A stretch of 64,000 nt of DNA from Variovorax boronicumulans (GTDB taxonomy: Bacteria > Pseudomonadota > Gammaproteobacteria > Burkholderiales > Burkholderiaceae_C), in the NCBI RefSeq assembly GCF_030812215.1, contig NZ_JAUSSG010000006.1:62001-126000 (forward strand), given 5' to 3'. Below, piece by piece: positions 35,927-44,136 of the stretch; the first letter of the stretch is position 1; each line of letters opens with the position of its first letter. Both the position numbers and the translations under genes were made by a program. The notes below the pieces were generated by a model. The model had not been told where the DNA came from. It ran no database searches and was given only the letters and a program-made list of their open reading frames with translations.

Positions 35927-38176
35927 TCAGAGGCCGATCAGGCCGCCGTCGTTCTTCGTGATCACCACCGTCGCCGAGCGCGGACGGGCATTGCCGCCTT
36001 CGGGCCAGTGGCTGCCGAACTTCGTCGGGTCGGTGATGTTCGCGGCCGCCGTCGTTTCACCCGGGTGCTGGATGTTGACGAACAGCGCGCGGCCATCGCC
36101 CGACTCGGCGATGCCGGTGATCTCGCAGTCCTTCGGGCCGACCAGGAAGCGGCGCAGGCCCTCGGTGCCGGGCGCCTTGCCGACGAAGGTCGCCTGCGTG
36201 CCGGTGGTGCTGCCATCGACGTTGGTGATGGACTTGGCCGCACCGTCGCCGACCTTGCCCGGCAAGGCCGCGAGCATCATGCAGTTGGTCACGTCGGTGT
36301 ACTTGCCGTCGTCGGTCTGCAGCCACAGCAGGCCGGGAGCGGCCTGGCTGAACCACATGCCATCGGGGCTGGAGAAGTCGTTGTCGGCACCCAGGGCAGA
36401 CAGGTTCACGTCGGCCGATGCGGTGGAGCGCGCGCCGAAGAGGTAGCAGTCCCAGGTGAAGGTCACGGCCGCCGGGTTGCCGCCGGCGTCGGCGAAGCGA
36501 ACGATGTGGCCGTTCGGATTGCCCTTCTGCGCGGCGCCGTTCTTCGGGTCGTTGTACGAACGCGGGTTGGCTGCGTCGGTGCCGCCGACCGGGCGCGCCG
36601 AGTTGTTGGTGAGGGTGAGGTACACCTCGCCGTTCTTCGGATTCACGGCCGTCCACTCCGGGCGGTCCATCTTCGTGGCGCCGGCCGCGTCGGCAGCGTG
36701 ACGCGCGTTGATCACGACGTCCGCAGCGTCGGCGAATGCGTAGCCGGCATAGCCCGAGGTGATGTTGTTCACGCCCAGCTTCAGCTCGAGCCAGTTGCCC
36801 GTGCCGTCGGCATTGAACCTGGCGACGTAGAGCTTGCCGTCGTCCATGTACTTGTCGCCGGCCGCGATGCCGCCGCCGATGTCGGCCGCGTCCCAGGCCT
36901 TGGTCGAGACGAACTTGTAGAGGTATTCGTTCTGCGAGTCGTCGCCCATGTACCAGACCAGCGGCTTGCCGACCACGACCGGGCCGAGGCAGGCGCCTTC
37001 ATGGCCGAAGCGGCCGAGCGCGGTGCGCTTCTTGGGCGTGCTGGCAGGGGTGAAGGGGTCGATCTCGACCACCCAGCCGTAGGTGTTGTGCCCGTTGCGG
37101 AAGTCGTCGATGGCGGTGGCGCCGATGACCTCGGTGTTCCAGCGGCCGTAGAGGTTGTCGCTCGTGTCGGGCGTGACGGTGGCCCAGAGTTCGCGGCCGT
37201 TGCTGGCCACGCCATAGCGGTTGAAGCTCGCGATTTCCTTGGCGGTGCGCTTGGCGTCGTCGGTGGCCTTGATGCGGCGGAAGTAGCCGGCCCAGTTCTC
37301 TTCGCAGGTCAGGTACGTGCCCCAGGGCGTGGTGCCGTTGGCGCAGTTGTTGAGCGTGCCGCGGGTCTTGCTGCCGTCGGTGGAGTACTTGGTCTTGAGG
37401 TAGTCGGTCTTGGCAGCCGGGCCCGAGAAGGTCATCTCGGTCAGCGTGTGGACGCGGCGGTTGAGGCTCGAGTCCTGCTTGTAGCTCCAGGCGTTGCCGG
37501 TCTTGTTGACCTCGATCACGCTCACGCCGTGCAGGTAGAACTCGCGCAGCACTTCGTCGGCGACAGTGCGCACCGCGGCAGTGCCGCTGCCGGTGATGGT
37601 CTGGCCGGCAGGATGCAGGAACAGCGGCGTGATGGCTTCATGGTTCATCACGAGCAGACCGCGCGATGCGCTGGCCGGGTCCCACTTGTTCGACGCATTC
37701 GCGCCGAAGAAGGTCATGCCGTCGTGGTGGTCGCCGGCGCGGCGGTCATAGGTGGTGGCATCGTCGGTGCCGTCGTTCTTGTAGGCGGCGACACCGGAGG
37801 CGATCGGGTCGCCCAGGCGGTAGAGCACGCTGGCGGTATAGCCGGCGGGCACGCTCACCACGTCGTCCAGGCTCTTGGCCACGGCATTGAAGTTGAGCTT
37901 GAGCGGGGCTGCCCCCGGCGCAGGAGCAGGTGCGGGCGCGGGGGCGGGGGCCGGTGCTGGCGCGGGCGGCAGGATGGGGAAGTTGGTGCCCCCGCCGCCA
38001 CCGCCGCCGCAGGCCTGCAGCAGCGCCGTACCGGCGGTGCCCACGCCCAGGCCGAACAGGCTGCGGCGGCTCAGGCGCGAGGCGATCAGATCGGAAAACG
38101 AGGGGTTGGCCGTGGGGTTGGTGCCGATGTCGTCGAGATCGATGCCGGATTCGTCGGAACGGGTGTTTGCGGTCAT
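35927..38176 (-). CDS. PhoX family phosphatase, Tat substrate
   Basis: A 749-residue protein with a long leader: about 38 hydrophilic residues, then LSRRSLFGLGVGTAG (twin-arginine) and LQACGGGG, followed by a Pro-Ala dipeptide repeat linker of about 25 residues. The body is a PhoX propeller, with GLLVMNHEA, TYLTCEENWAGYF, GRFGHEGAC and FVNIQHPGE. The last is the family's metal-site region. The linker presumably spaces the domain from the membrane. ATG 38176 is chosen because it has a GAAAGAAA leader; TTG 38182 is two codons longer. It is likely phosphate-starvation induced. Confidence 0.86.
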   Translation of the reverse strand: MTANTRSDESGIDLDDIGTNPTANPSFSDLIASRLSRRSLFGLGVGTAGTALLQACGGGGGGGTNFPILPPAPAPAPAPAPAPAPAPGAAPLKLNFNAVAKSLDDVVSVPAGYTASVLYRLGDPIASGVAAYKNDGTDDATTYDRRAGDHHDGMTFFGANASNKWDPASASRGLLVMNHEAITPLFLHPAGQTITGSGTAAVRTVADEVLREFYLHGVSVIEVNKTGNAWSYKQDSSLNRRVHTLTEMTFSGPAAKTDYLKTKYSTDGSKTRGTLNNCANGTTPWGTYLTCEENWAGYFRRIKATDDAKRTAKEIASFNRYGVASNGRELWATVTPDTSDNLYGRWNTEVIGATAIDDFRNGHNTYGWVVEIDPFTPASTPKKRTALGRFGHEGACLGPVVVGKPLVWYMGDDSQNEYLYKFVSTKAWDAADIGGGIAAGDKYMDDGKLYVARFNADGTGNWLELKLGVNNITSGYAGYAFADAADVVINARHAADAAGATKMDRPEWTAVNPKNGEVYLTLTNNSARPVGGTDAANPRSYNDPKNGAAQKGNPNGHIVRFADAGGNPAAVTFTWDCYLFGARSTASADVNLSALGADNDFSSPDGMWFSQAAPGLLWLQTDDGKYTDVTNCMMLAALPGKVGDGAAKSITNVDGSTTGTQATFVGKAPGTEGLRRFLVGPKDCEITGIAESGDGRALFVNIQHPGETTAAANITDPTKFGSHWPEGGNARPRSATVVITKNDGGLIGL

Positions 38177-38233
38177 GCGCAATTTCTTTCGTGGGTTGAA
38201 GAAGAAGACAACCCGCGAAGCTAGGCACTTCGT

Positions 38234-38251
38234 ATGACACTCCCGTGAATT
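38234..38251 (-). promoter_or_regulatory. Weak Pho-box-like site before the second PhoX-type gene
   Basis: On the minus strand AATTCACGGGAGTGTCAT has TCAC and TCAT units 11 nt apart; only the second half (TGTCAT) is a good match. It lies about 60-75 nt before the start codon. Confidence 0.35.
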
Positions 38252-38283
38252 GATCAGCTTCCCGTCAGGTTGAATGTGGCTCG

Positions 38284-38376
38284 CCCCCAGGCTCCGCGCA
38301 CTTCGTGTCGCTTCTCCTTCCCCCTACCGGGGGCAACACCGGCGGCCCGGCAAAGCCGGTTCCTCGGTGTTTCTGG
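38284..38376 (+). repeat. Dispersed intergenic repeat, copy C
   Basis: About 93 bp with the CCCCCAGGCTCCGCGCACTT opening, the CCCCC/GGGGG hairpin and the CCGGC-AAA-GCCGG core. It is the one copy that does not follow a stop codon on its own strand; it lies between the 5' end of a PhoX-type gene and the 3' end of mltA, opposite to both. Confidence 0.85.
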
Positions 38377-38403
38377 AAGGGATCGATCCGATCCCCTCTT
38401 TGG

Positions 38404-39552
38404 TCAGGGCGCGGGGAGTTGCCTTGGCCAGAGGGCCCAGAGGCGCAACGGCTGGTTCACGCTCGCGGCGAGACGACCCGCATCGGGGCCGGTGCCTGCG
38501 AAGTAATCGGCCCGCACCGCGCCGAGGATCGCGCTGCCGGTGTCCTGCGCCACCACCAGCTTCTGCAACTGCGCCGCCGGCCCGCTCGAGGCGAGCCATA
38601 CCGGCGTGCCGTACGGAATGCTCTCGCGGTCGACCGCGATCGAGCGCCCCGCCGTGAGCGGCACGCCCTGCGCGCCGCGCGGGCCGAAGGCGGCGTCGAC
38701 CTCACTCATGGTTTCCTCGCGGAAGAACACATAGCGCGGATTGCTCCACAGGAGCTGCGGCACGCGCTGCGGGTTCTGTGCGGCCCAGGCCTTGGTGTCG
38801 TCGGGCCACTTGCCGACCTTGCTCACGCCCTGGCTCATGAGCCACTGCTGCACGCTGCGGTAGGGCTGCTCGTTGGTGGCCGCGAAGGCCACGCGCACGG
38901 TGTGCTGGTAGCCGTTGGCCTCGGTGATGCGCAGGCGCCCCGACCCCTGGATGTGCAGCATCAGCGCATCGATGGGATCGGCCATCCACGCGATCTCGCG
39001 GCCGCGCAACGCGGCCTGGGCTTCGGGCAGGGTCTCGATTTCCTGGCGCGTGTACCAGGGGCGCTTGGGCACCAGGCCATCGGGCGCCTGGTAAAGCGGC
39101 ACGTTGAAGGCGGCGCTGGGCACGCGGGAGGCTTCGTACACCGGCTCGTAGTAGCTGGTGAGCTTGCCCTCGCTCTGGCCCGCGAGCGATTCGACGCGGT
39201 AGGGCTGCAGCCGCTCGGTCATCCACTGGCGCTGCTCTTCGGGGGTGGCGATGGCCAGCTGGCGCACGTCGCGGCACAGCGGCGCGAAGGCGGCGTTGGG
39301 TCGCGCGCAGTTGGCGAGCAGCGCGATCCAGGCTTCATGCAGCGGGTCTTCGCTGAAACCCGGGAGCTCGGCCCAGCCGACGGGCACCCAGCGGCTCTTG
39401 GGGTGCGCGAGCGATCCGGTCAGCGGCCCGAGCTCGCGCGGCGGGGTGGCGGAAGGTCGGGTGGGGGCGTCGGGCACGCGGGGGCCGACGGAACAGCCGG
39501 CGAGCGTTGCTACGATCACAAGCCCGACCAGCCACTGGAGTCCATTTCTCAT
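38404..39552 (-). CDS. mltA: Membrane-bound lytic murein transglycosylase A
   Basis: A 382-residue outer-membrane lipoprotein that cleaves peptidoglycan to 1,6-anhydro products. The N-terminus MRNGLQWLVGLVIVATLAGC is a perfect lipoprotein signal ending at Cys20. The MltA domain contains LTSYYEPVYEASR (near 135), IQGSGRL with family-conserved residues (near 225), and the 3D domain with VPLTAGRSIAVD and VAQDTGSAILGAVRADYF, which carries the catalytic Asp. The start codon overlaps the start codon of a divergent small gene. Confidence 0.93.
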   Translation of the reverse strand: MRNGLQWLVGLVIVATLAGCSVGPRVPDAPTRPSATPPRELGPLTGSLAHPKSRWVPVGWAELPGFSEDPLHEAWIALLANCARPNAAFAPLCRDVRQLAIATPEEQRQWMTERLQPYRVESLAGQSEGKLTSYYEPVYEASRVPSAAFNVPLYQAPDGLVPKRPWYTRQEIETLPEAQAALRGREIAWMADPIDALMLHIQGSGRLRITEANGYQHTVRVAFAATNEQPYRSVQQWLMSQGVSKVGKWPDDTKAWAAQNPQRVPQLLWSNPRYVFFREETMSEVDAAFGPRGAQGVPLTAGRSIAVDRESIPYGTPVWLASSGPAAQLQKLVVAQDTGSAILGAVRADYFAGTGPDAGRLAASVNQPLRLWALWPRQLPAP

Positions 39553-39712
39553 GGGTTTGATTCTGCTTGAAGCCCTCGCCGCGGGACTCGTGTTCATCTT
39601 GATCATCTGGTGGACCATGTTTTCCGGCCGCAGCAAGGGTGAATTGCATGACGACACCGAGCCTGAAGCCGACCGAACGCCCGACGATGGGCATCCGCCG
39701 CCGAAACCGTGA
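39551..39712 (+). CDS. Small single-span membrane protein
   Basis: A 53-residue protein: an N-terminal hydrophobic helix (residues ~2-23, MGLILLEALAAGLVFILIIW) and an acidic/proline tail. A CTGGAGT sequence lies 10 nt before the ATG. The start codon shares two bases with the mltA start codon on the other strand (CATG at 39550-39553). A clean membrane helix and ribosome binding site support expression; function is unknown. Confidence 0.6.
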   Translation: MGLILLEALAAGLVFILIIWWTMFSGRSKGELHDDTEPEADRTPDDGHPPPKP

Positions 39713-39909
39713 ATTGCTTGCGTAGCCCAGTGCCGCGCTCCGGTGTCGGAGAAGCGCCCGCTCGCTATTACTTTAGTAGCAATCATCGTAACATTCATGC
39801 GCAATGCCGAGGGTTTTCTTATTTTCCGTAGGGCCTTGAACCCGTACCATCGCGTACCTTCCCAGCGCTAAGCTGTGCCCCGCTTGATTCAACATCGAAA
39901 GGGATCGCC
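39713..39909. other. Intergenic region before the OmpA-like lipoprotein genes
   Basis: 197 nt, noticeably more AT-rich around 39765-39840. It should hold the promoter for the lipoprotein gene, but I cannot fix a -35/-10 pair with confidence. Confidence 0.4.
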
Positions 39910-40569
39910 ATGAAAAAGTTCGTACTCGCCACCTGTGCCACCGCCATCGTCCTGTCCGGCTGCGCCGGCGGCATGACCGACACCCAACGCAACACCGGCA
40001 TCGGCGCCGGCATCGGCGCACTGGGCGGGGCCGCCATCGGCTCGGCCACCGGCGGCAACCGCGGTGCCATCGGCACGGGCGCCGTGGTCGGCGCGGCAGC
40101 CGGCGCGCTCGGCGGCTACCTCTGGTCGCAGCGCATGGAAAACCAGAAGCGCCAGATGGAAGCCGCCACGCAGGGCACCGGCGTCGCCGTGACCCAGACC
40201 CAGAACAACGAGCTGAAGCTGGCCATCCCGAGCGACGTGTCGTTCGACGTGGGCCGCGCCAACATCAAGCCCAACTTCGCACCGGTGCTCGACCAGTTCG
40301 CCAGCGGCCTGCGCAACAACCCGAATGCCGAGGTGCGCATCATCGGCCACACCGACAGCACCGGCTCGGACGCCATCAACAACCCGCTGTCGGTCGACCG
40401 TGCCGCCAGCACGCGCGACTATCTCGTGGCACGCGGCGTGAACGCGGCGGCCTTCCGCATCGAAGGCCGCGGTTCGCACGAGCCGGTGGCCGACAACAAC
40501 TCCGATGCCGGCCGCGCGCAGAATCGGCGCGTCGAAATCTACGTGGGTGAGCGCGGCCCGCGCGGCTAA
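39910..40569 (+). CDS. OmpA family lipoprotein with glycine-zipper segment
   Basis: A 219-residue outer-membrane lipoprotein (signal ends SGC, Cys18; AAGGGA ribosome binding site). A glycine-zipper stretch (IGAGIGALGGAAIGSATGG, about 31-70) is followed by a C-terminal OmpA domain (about 110-215) with the peptidoglycan-binding pattern: VSFDVGRANIKPNF, GHTDSTGSD and AQNRRVEIYV. It resembles YiaD/Pal-type proteins that tether the outer membrane to peptidoglycan. A strong terminator separates it from a shorter paralogue. Confidence 0.9.
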   Translation: MKKFVLATCATAIVLSGCAGGMTDTQRNTGIGAGIGALGGAAIGSATGGNRGAIGTGAVVGAAAGALGGYLWSQRMENQKRQMEAATQGTGVAVTQTQNNELKLAIPSDVSFDVGRANIKPNFAPVLDQFASGLRNNPNAEVRIIGHTDSTGSDAINNPLSVDRAASTRDYLVARGVNAAAFRIEGRGSHEPVADNNSDAGRAQNRRVEIYVGERGPRG

Positions 40570-40580
40570 GCAGCCACCCA

Positions 40581-40628
40581 GCGGGAAACCGGCCGCATCG
40601 AACGGCCGGTTCCCGCCATCTTTTTTTT
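40581..40628 (+). terminator. Strong intrinsic terminator between the two OmpA-like genes
   Basis: GCGGG-AAA-CCGGCCG and CGGCCGG-TT-CCCGC pair (12 bp plus a small internal bulge) around a 7-nt loop, followed by eight T residues. Confidence 0.85.
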
Positions 40629-40649
40629 GGTCCATAAGAGGGAAAACTC

Positions 40650-41216
40650 ATGAGGAAGCTTCTTGTCTCGGGTGCAGCAGCAGCGGCTGCGGTGATGTTC
40701 ATTGCAGGCTGCGCCTCGCAGTCCGCACCGCCGCCGGCACCCGCGCCGGCCGCGCAGCCCGCACCGCCCGCCAACAGCTGGACAGCGCGTCTGGCCGCAC
40801 TGAAGGCCGACCTGGAAGCATCGACCAAGGGCACGGGCGTGGTGATCGAGCAGACCGCCGACAACCAGCTGCACGTGGTCATTCCGAATGAGCTGTCCTT
40901 CGACACGGGCCGCGCCAACGTCAAGCGCAACCTCGCGCAGGTGCTCGACAAGGTCGCCGAAGGCCTGAAGACCGCCACCGCCGCCAGCGTGCGCGTGGTC
41001 GGCCACACCGATGCGACGGGCAGCGAAGAAGGCAACGAGCGCCTCTCGGTGAGCCGCGCCGACAGCGTGCGCAACCACCTGGTGGGCCGCGGCGTGTCGA
41101 CCACCGCGATCACGACCGACGGCCGCGGCTCGCGCGAACCGCTGGCCGACAACAGCACCGCCGCCGGCCGTGCCCAAAACCGCCGCGTCGAAATCTTCGT
41201 GGCAGAGAAAGCCTGA
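40650..41216 (+). CDS. OmpA family lipoprotein, paralogue
   Basis: A 188-residue lipoprotein (signal ends IAGC, Cys21; AGAGGGA ribosome binding site). A Pro/Ala linker replaces the glycine zipper of the neighbour. The OmpA domain (about 75-185) has LSFDTGRANVKRNL, GHTDATGSE and AQNRRVEIFV, closely parallel to the upstream protein, so the two probably arose by duplication. Being behind a terminator just 80 nt after the first gene suggests separate or attenuated expression. Confidence 0.9.
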   Translation: MRKLLVSGAAAAAAVMFIAGCASQSAPPPAPAPAAQPAPPANSWTARLAALKADLEASTKGTGVVIEQTADNQLHVVIPNELSFDTGRANVKRNLAQVLDKVAEGLKTATAASVRVVGHTDATGSEEGNERLSVSRADSVRNHLVGRGVSTTAITTDGRGSREPLADNSTAAGRAQNRRVEIFVAEKA

Positions 41217-41308
41217 CCCCAGTCTTCGCGCACTTCGTGTCGCGCGCGCCTTCCCCCTTCCAGGGGACCACACCTGCGGCCCGGCAAGGCCGGTTCCGCG
41301 GTGTTTGC
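41217..41308 (+). repeat. Dispersed intergenic repeat, copy D
   Basis: Begins at the first base after the OmpA-like stop codon (TGA then CCCCAGTCTTCGCG) and reads in the same direction. The core differs mainly by GCGCGCGCC in the spacer and a CCGGCAAGGCCGG hairpin. Confidence 0.85.
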
Positions 41309-41325
41309 CTGAAAGCCGGAAACCG

Positions 41326-41952
41326 CTAGAGGTCTCTCAGGCGGTTGGCGAGCTCCACCGCCGACTTCACTTCCATCTTCTCGAACACGCGCGCCCGGTG
41401 GACCTCCACCGTGCGCACGCTGATGGCCAGCTGATCGGCGATCAGCTTGTTCGGCAGTCCCTCGACCACGAGCCGCATCACGTCGCGCTCGCGGTCCGTC
41501 AGCTCGGCGATGCGCTCTACCAGGCTGCGGCGCACGCGCTGCACCTCGAGCGCGCGCAGCGACGCACCGAGCGCCTGCTCGATGCGGTCGACCAGCGCGT
41601 TGTCCGAGAACGGCTTCTCGCAGAAATCGAAGGCACCGCGCTTGACCGCGTCGACGGCCGTCGGCACGTCCGCATGGCCGGTGAGAAAGATCACCGGCAT
41701 CGCGTCCAGCAGGCCGCGCTCGGCGAGACGGTCGAACAGCACGAGCCCGCTGGTGCCGGGCATGCGCACGTCGAGCAGCAGGCAGCGCGGCTGATCGGGC
41801 AGCGGGCCCTCGGCCAGCAATTGCTCGAAGGCCTCGGCGCTGCCGAAATGCTCGCTCGCCAGGCGCCGCGAGCGCAGCAGCCAGGCGAGCGCCTCGCGCA
41901 CGCTGGCATCGTCGTCGACGATATAGATGAGTCCATCGATCAGCGGTTGCAT
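41326..41952 (-). CDS. FixJ/DctR-type response regulator
   Basis: A 208-residue two-component regulator. The receiver domain (about 8-120) shows IYIVDDDASVREAL, LLDVRMPGTSGL with the phospho-acceptor Asp near 56, TGHADV and the Lys of CEKPF. The C-terminal LuxR-type helix-turn-helix (about 145-205) is LTDRERDVMRLVVEGLPNK. It follows its sensor kinase gene on the same strand, with a repeat copy in the 130-nt gap. The ATG at 41952 has a GGAA leader. Confidence 0.9.
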   Translation of the reverse strand: MQPLIDGLIYIVDDDASVREALAWLLRSRRLASEHFGSAEAFEQLLAEGPLPDQPRCLLLDVRMPGTSGLVLFDRLAERGLLDAMPVIFLTGHADVPTAVDAVKRGAFDFCEKPFSDNALVDRIEQALGASLRALEVQRVRRSLVERIAELTDRERDVMRLVVEGLPNKLIADQLAISVRTVEVHRARVFEKMEVKSAVELANRLRDL

Positions 41953-41983
41953 ATCAACAATTCCAAAAACAAGCGTGTCCGTT

Positions 41984-42077
41984 CCCGGGGACGCCGCGGA
42001 ACCGGCTTCGCCGGACCGCAGGTGTCGTCCCCGGCGAGAGGGGAGGAGAAGCGACACGAAGTGCGCGAAGCCTGGGG
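41984..42077 (-). repeat. Dispersed intergenic repeat, copy E
   Basis: Starts 5 nt after the sensor-kinase stop codon and reads in the same direction, filling most of the gap to the response-regulator gene. It keeps the CTTCGCGCACTTCGTGTCGC core and the CCGGC...GCCGG hairpin with GAA in the loop. Confidence 0.85.
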
Positions 42078-42082
42078 GTGAA

Positions 42083-44131
42083 TCATGTACTTGGCAGGGT
42101 GAATCGGAAGATCGTGCCGCGCGGCCGGTTGGGCTCGTGCATGAGCGCGCCGCCGTGCTGCTCCACCACCGTGCGGCACAGGCTCAGGCCGAGGCCCATG
42201 CCGTCGGCGCGGGTGGTGAAGAAGGGCGTGAAGAGCCGCTCGGCCACATCGTCGCTGATGCCGCAGCCCAGATCGGCCACCGAGAATTCGAGCCAGCGGC
42301 GAGCGTCGTCGGCGGCGGTGCTTCCGCCCACCGCCACGGCGCGCGCCACGCGAAGCCGCAGCACGCGGCTGCCGACGTTGTCGGGGCTGTCCATCGCCTG
42401 CATCGCATTGCGCGCGAGGTTCAGCAGCACCTGCTCGACCAGCGTGCGGTCGCACATCGCCGCGGGCAGCCGGTCTTCGAGCACCACCTCGATGATCACG
42501 CCGAGCTTGCGCGCCTGCAGCCGCACCAGCGGCAGCACCGCGTCGATGAGTGCCTGCGGCGCGACGGCCTCGCGCGTGCGGTCGCGCCGGCGCACGAAGT
42601 CGTGCACGCTGCGGATCACCTGGCCGGCACGGTCGGCCTGCTCGGCGATGCGCTTGACCGCCATCGCGACTTCGCCCTGGTCGCCCTTCGCGTTCGGCCC
42701 GAGCAGGTTGAGCGAGCCGCTGGCATAGCTCGCGATCGCGGCCAGCGGCTGCGTGAGTTCGTGACTGAGGAGCGAGGCCATCTCGCCGACCGTCGCGAGC
42801 CGCGCACTCGCCTGCAGCCGCTCCTGGCTCGCGCGCGAAAGCTCTTCGATGCGGCGCTGCTCGCTCACATCGATGAACGCGCTCATCCAGCCGGTCTGCA
42901 CGCGGTGCGCGTTGATGAGCGGCGCCTCGAAGATCAGCACCGGAAAGCGCGTGCCGTCCTTGCGCATGAAGACCGACTCGAAACCTTCGCGCGGCGGCAT
43001 GCCGCCAGCGAGCCGCCGCGCCTGGCGCTGCTGGTATTCGTGCGCGAGCTCGGTGGGCCAGTAAGGCGCGTCGGCGTTGTCCGCCATGAGCTCGTCCGGG
43101 GTAAAGCCGACCATCTCGCAGAAGGCCGGGTTCACGTAGGTGATGCGCCCCTGCAGGTCGCGTGCGCGCAAGCCCGTGATGACCGAGTCTTCCATCGCCT
43201 TGCGGAACGCGAGCGCATCGGCCAGGTCGCGCTCGGCGCGCAGGCGCCGCCGGGTGTCGCGCGCGAGCAGCACCAGCACCGACACCAGCGCGATAGAGAT
43301 CGCGGTGACCAGCGCCGTGAGCATGTTCGGGAACAGGTCGGGGGCGGCGCGCCAGCCGTCCACGCGCAGCATCAGCGCGGCGCCCGGCAGGTCGATCAGT
43401 TGCTGCGAGGTGAAGACGCGCGTGCCGACGCGGCGCGAACTGCCCAGTGCCACCAGCCGCGTGCCGTCGGTCTCGGTGAACGCCACTTCCTGCCCGCGCG
43501 TGAGCGTGGGGCCGACGAGTTCGATGAGCGCGTCGCGCAGCGAATAGCTCGCGACGAGGAAGCCGCCGGCGTCGATAGGCACGCAGAACTCCATCACCTC
43601 GATACCGCCGCCACCGGCGATCGGCACGTAGTGGCTCGGCGAGTACGCGCCCGCGCCGAGCTTGCGGGCGGCCGCGCAGGCCAGCATCACGTCGGACTGC
43701 TCGGGGCCGCGGCTCGCCTCGTCGAGAAGGCGCATGCGGTAGGGCGTGTTGACGGCTTCGACCGGCCGCAGCGCGGCATCGCGCCATTCGAGCCTGAGCC
43801 ACTCGCGGTGCTCGCGCAGCAGGGCGGCCGCGGCGTCGTTCCATTTCGCGCGATCCGTGCCCGGCGCCTGCGTGGCGCGCAGGCTCTGCGCATTGCGCTG
43901 GAAGCCGCTGCGCAGATCGGAGACGGCGTCGGCGGTGTCGCGGTCGAGCTGGGCCTGCACCTGCTCGACCTCGTGCCGACCCGCGAGCCACACCACCGTG
44001 ACCAGCAGCACCGACACCAGCACCGCAAGCAGCAGCCACAGGAACCAGCGCTGCCACAGCGAGCGCAGGCGCCCGTAGGCGGAACGCGCCCACCGCTGAG
44101 GTGCGACGGTCAGCAGCGCATCGGAGGACAT
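42083..44131 (-). CDS. PAS-domain sensor histidine kinase (DctS/FixL-like)
   Basis: A 682-residue inner-membrane sensor. Two membrane helices (about 29-50 and 267-290) flank a periplasmic domain; a cytoplasmic PAS domain (about 310-420) follows with ITYVNPAFCEMVGFTPDEL. The histidine box is LLSHELTQPLAAI (His near 457), and the ATPase domain has NLARNAMQAM and DLGCGISDDVAERLFTPFFTT. This layout matches HPK4 kinases such as DctS and FixL paired with FixJ-type regulators, as seen downstream. C4-dicarboxylate sensing is one precedent only. Confidence 0.88.
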   Translation of the reverse strand: MSSDALLTVAPQRWARSAYGRLRSLWQRWFLWLLLAVLVSVLLVTVVWLAGRHEVEQVQAQLDRDTADAVSDLRSGFQRNAQSLRATQAPGTDRAKWNDAAAALLREHREWLRLEWRDAALRPVEAVNTPYRMRLLDEASRGPEQSDVMLACAAARKLGAGAYSPSHYVPIAGGGGIEVMEFCVPIDAGGFLVASYSLRDALIELVGPTLTRGQEVAFTETDGTRLVALGSSRRVGTRVFTSQQLIDLPGAALMLRVDGWRAAPDLFPNMLTALVTAISIALVSVLVLLARDTRRRLRAERDLADALAFRKAMEDSVITGLRARDLQGRITYVNPAFCEMVGFTPDELMADNADAPYWPTELAHEYQQRQARRLAGGMPPREGFESVFMRKDGTRFPVLIFEAPLINAHRVQTGWMSAFIDVSEQRRIEELSRASQERLQASARLATVGEMASLLSHELTQPLAAIASYASGSLNLLGPNAKGDQGEVAMAVKRIAEQADRAGQVIRSVHDFVRRRDRTREAVAPQALIDAVLPLVRLQARKLGVIIEVVLEDRLPAAMCDRTLVEQVLLNLARNAMQAMDSPDNVGSRVLRLRVARAVAVGGSTAADDARRWLEFSVADLGCGISDDVAERLFTPFFTTRADGMGLGLSLCRTVVEQHGGALMHEPNRPRGTIFRFTLPST

Positions 44132-44136
44132 CGCGG

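Noticed and set aside
36008..38224. A 738-codon open frame opposite the second PhoX-type gene
   Set aside because: No recognisable domain, and the opposite strand encodes a complete PhoX protein with Tat leader.
38284..38376. Repeat copy C taken as proof that all copies follow stop codons
   Set aside because: This copy lies antisense between a gene start and a gene end, so the stop-codon rule holds for five of six copies only.
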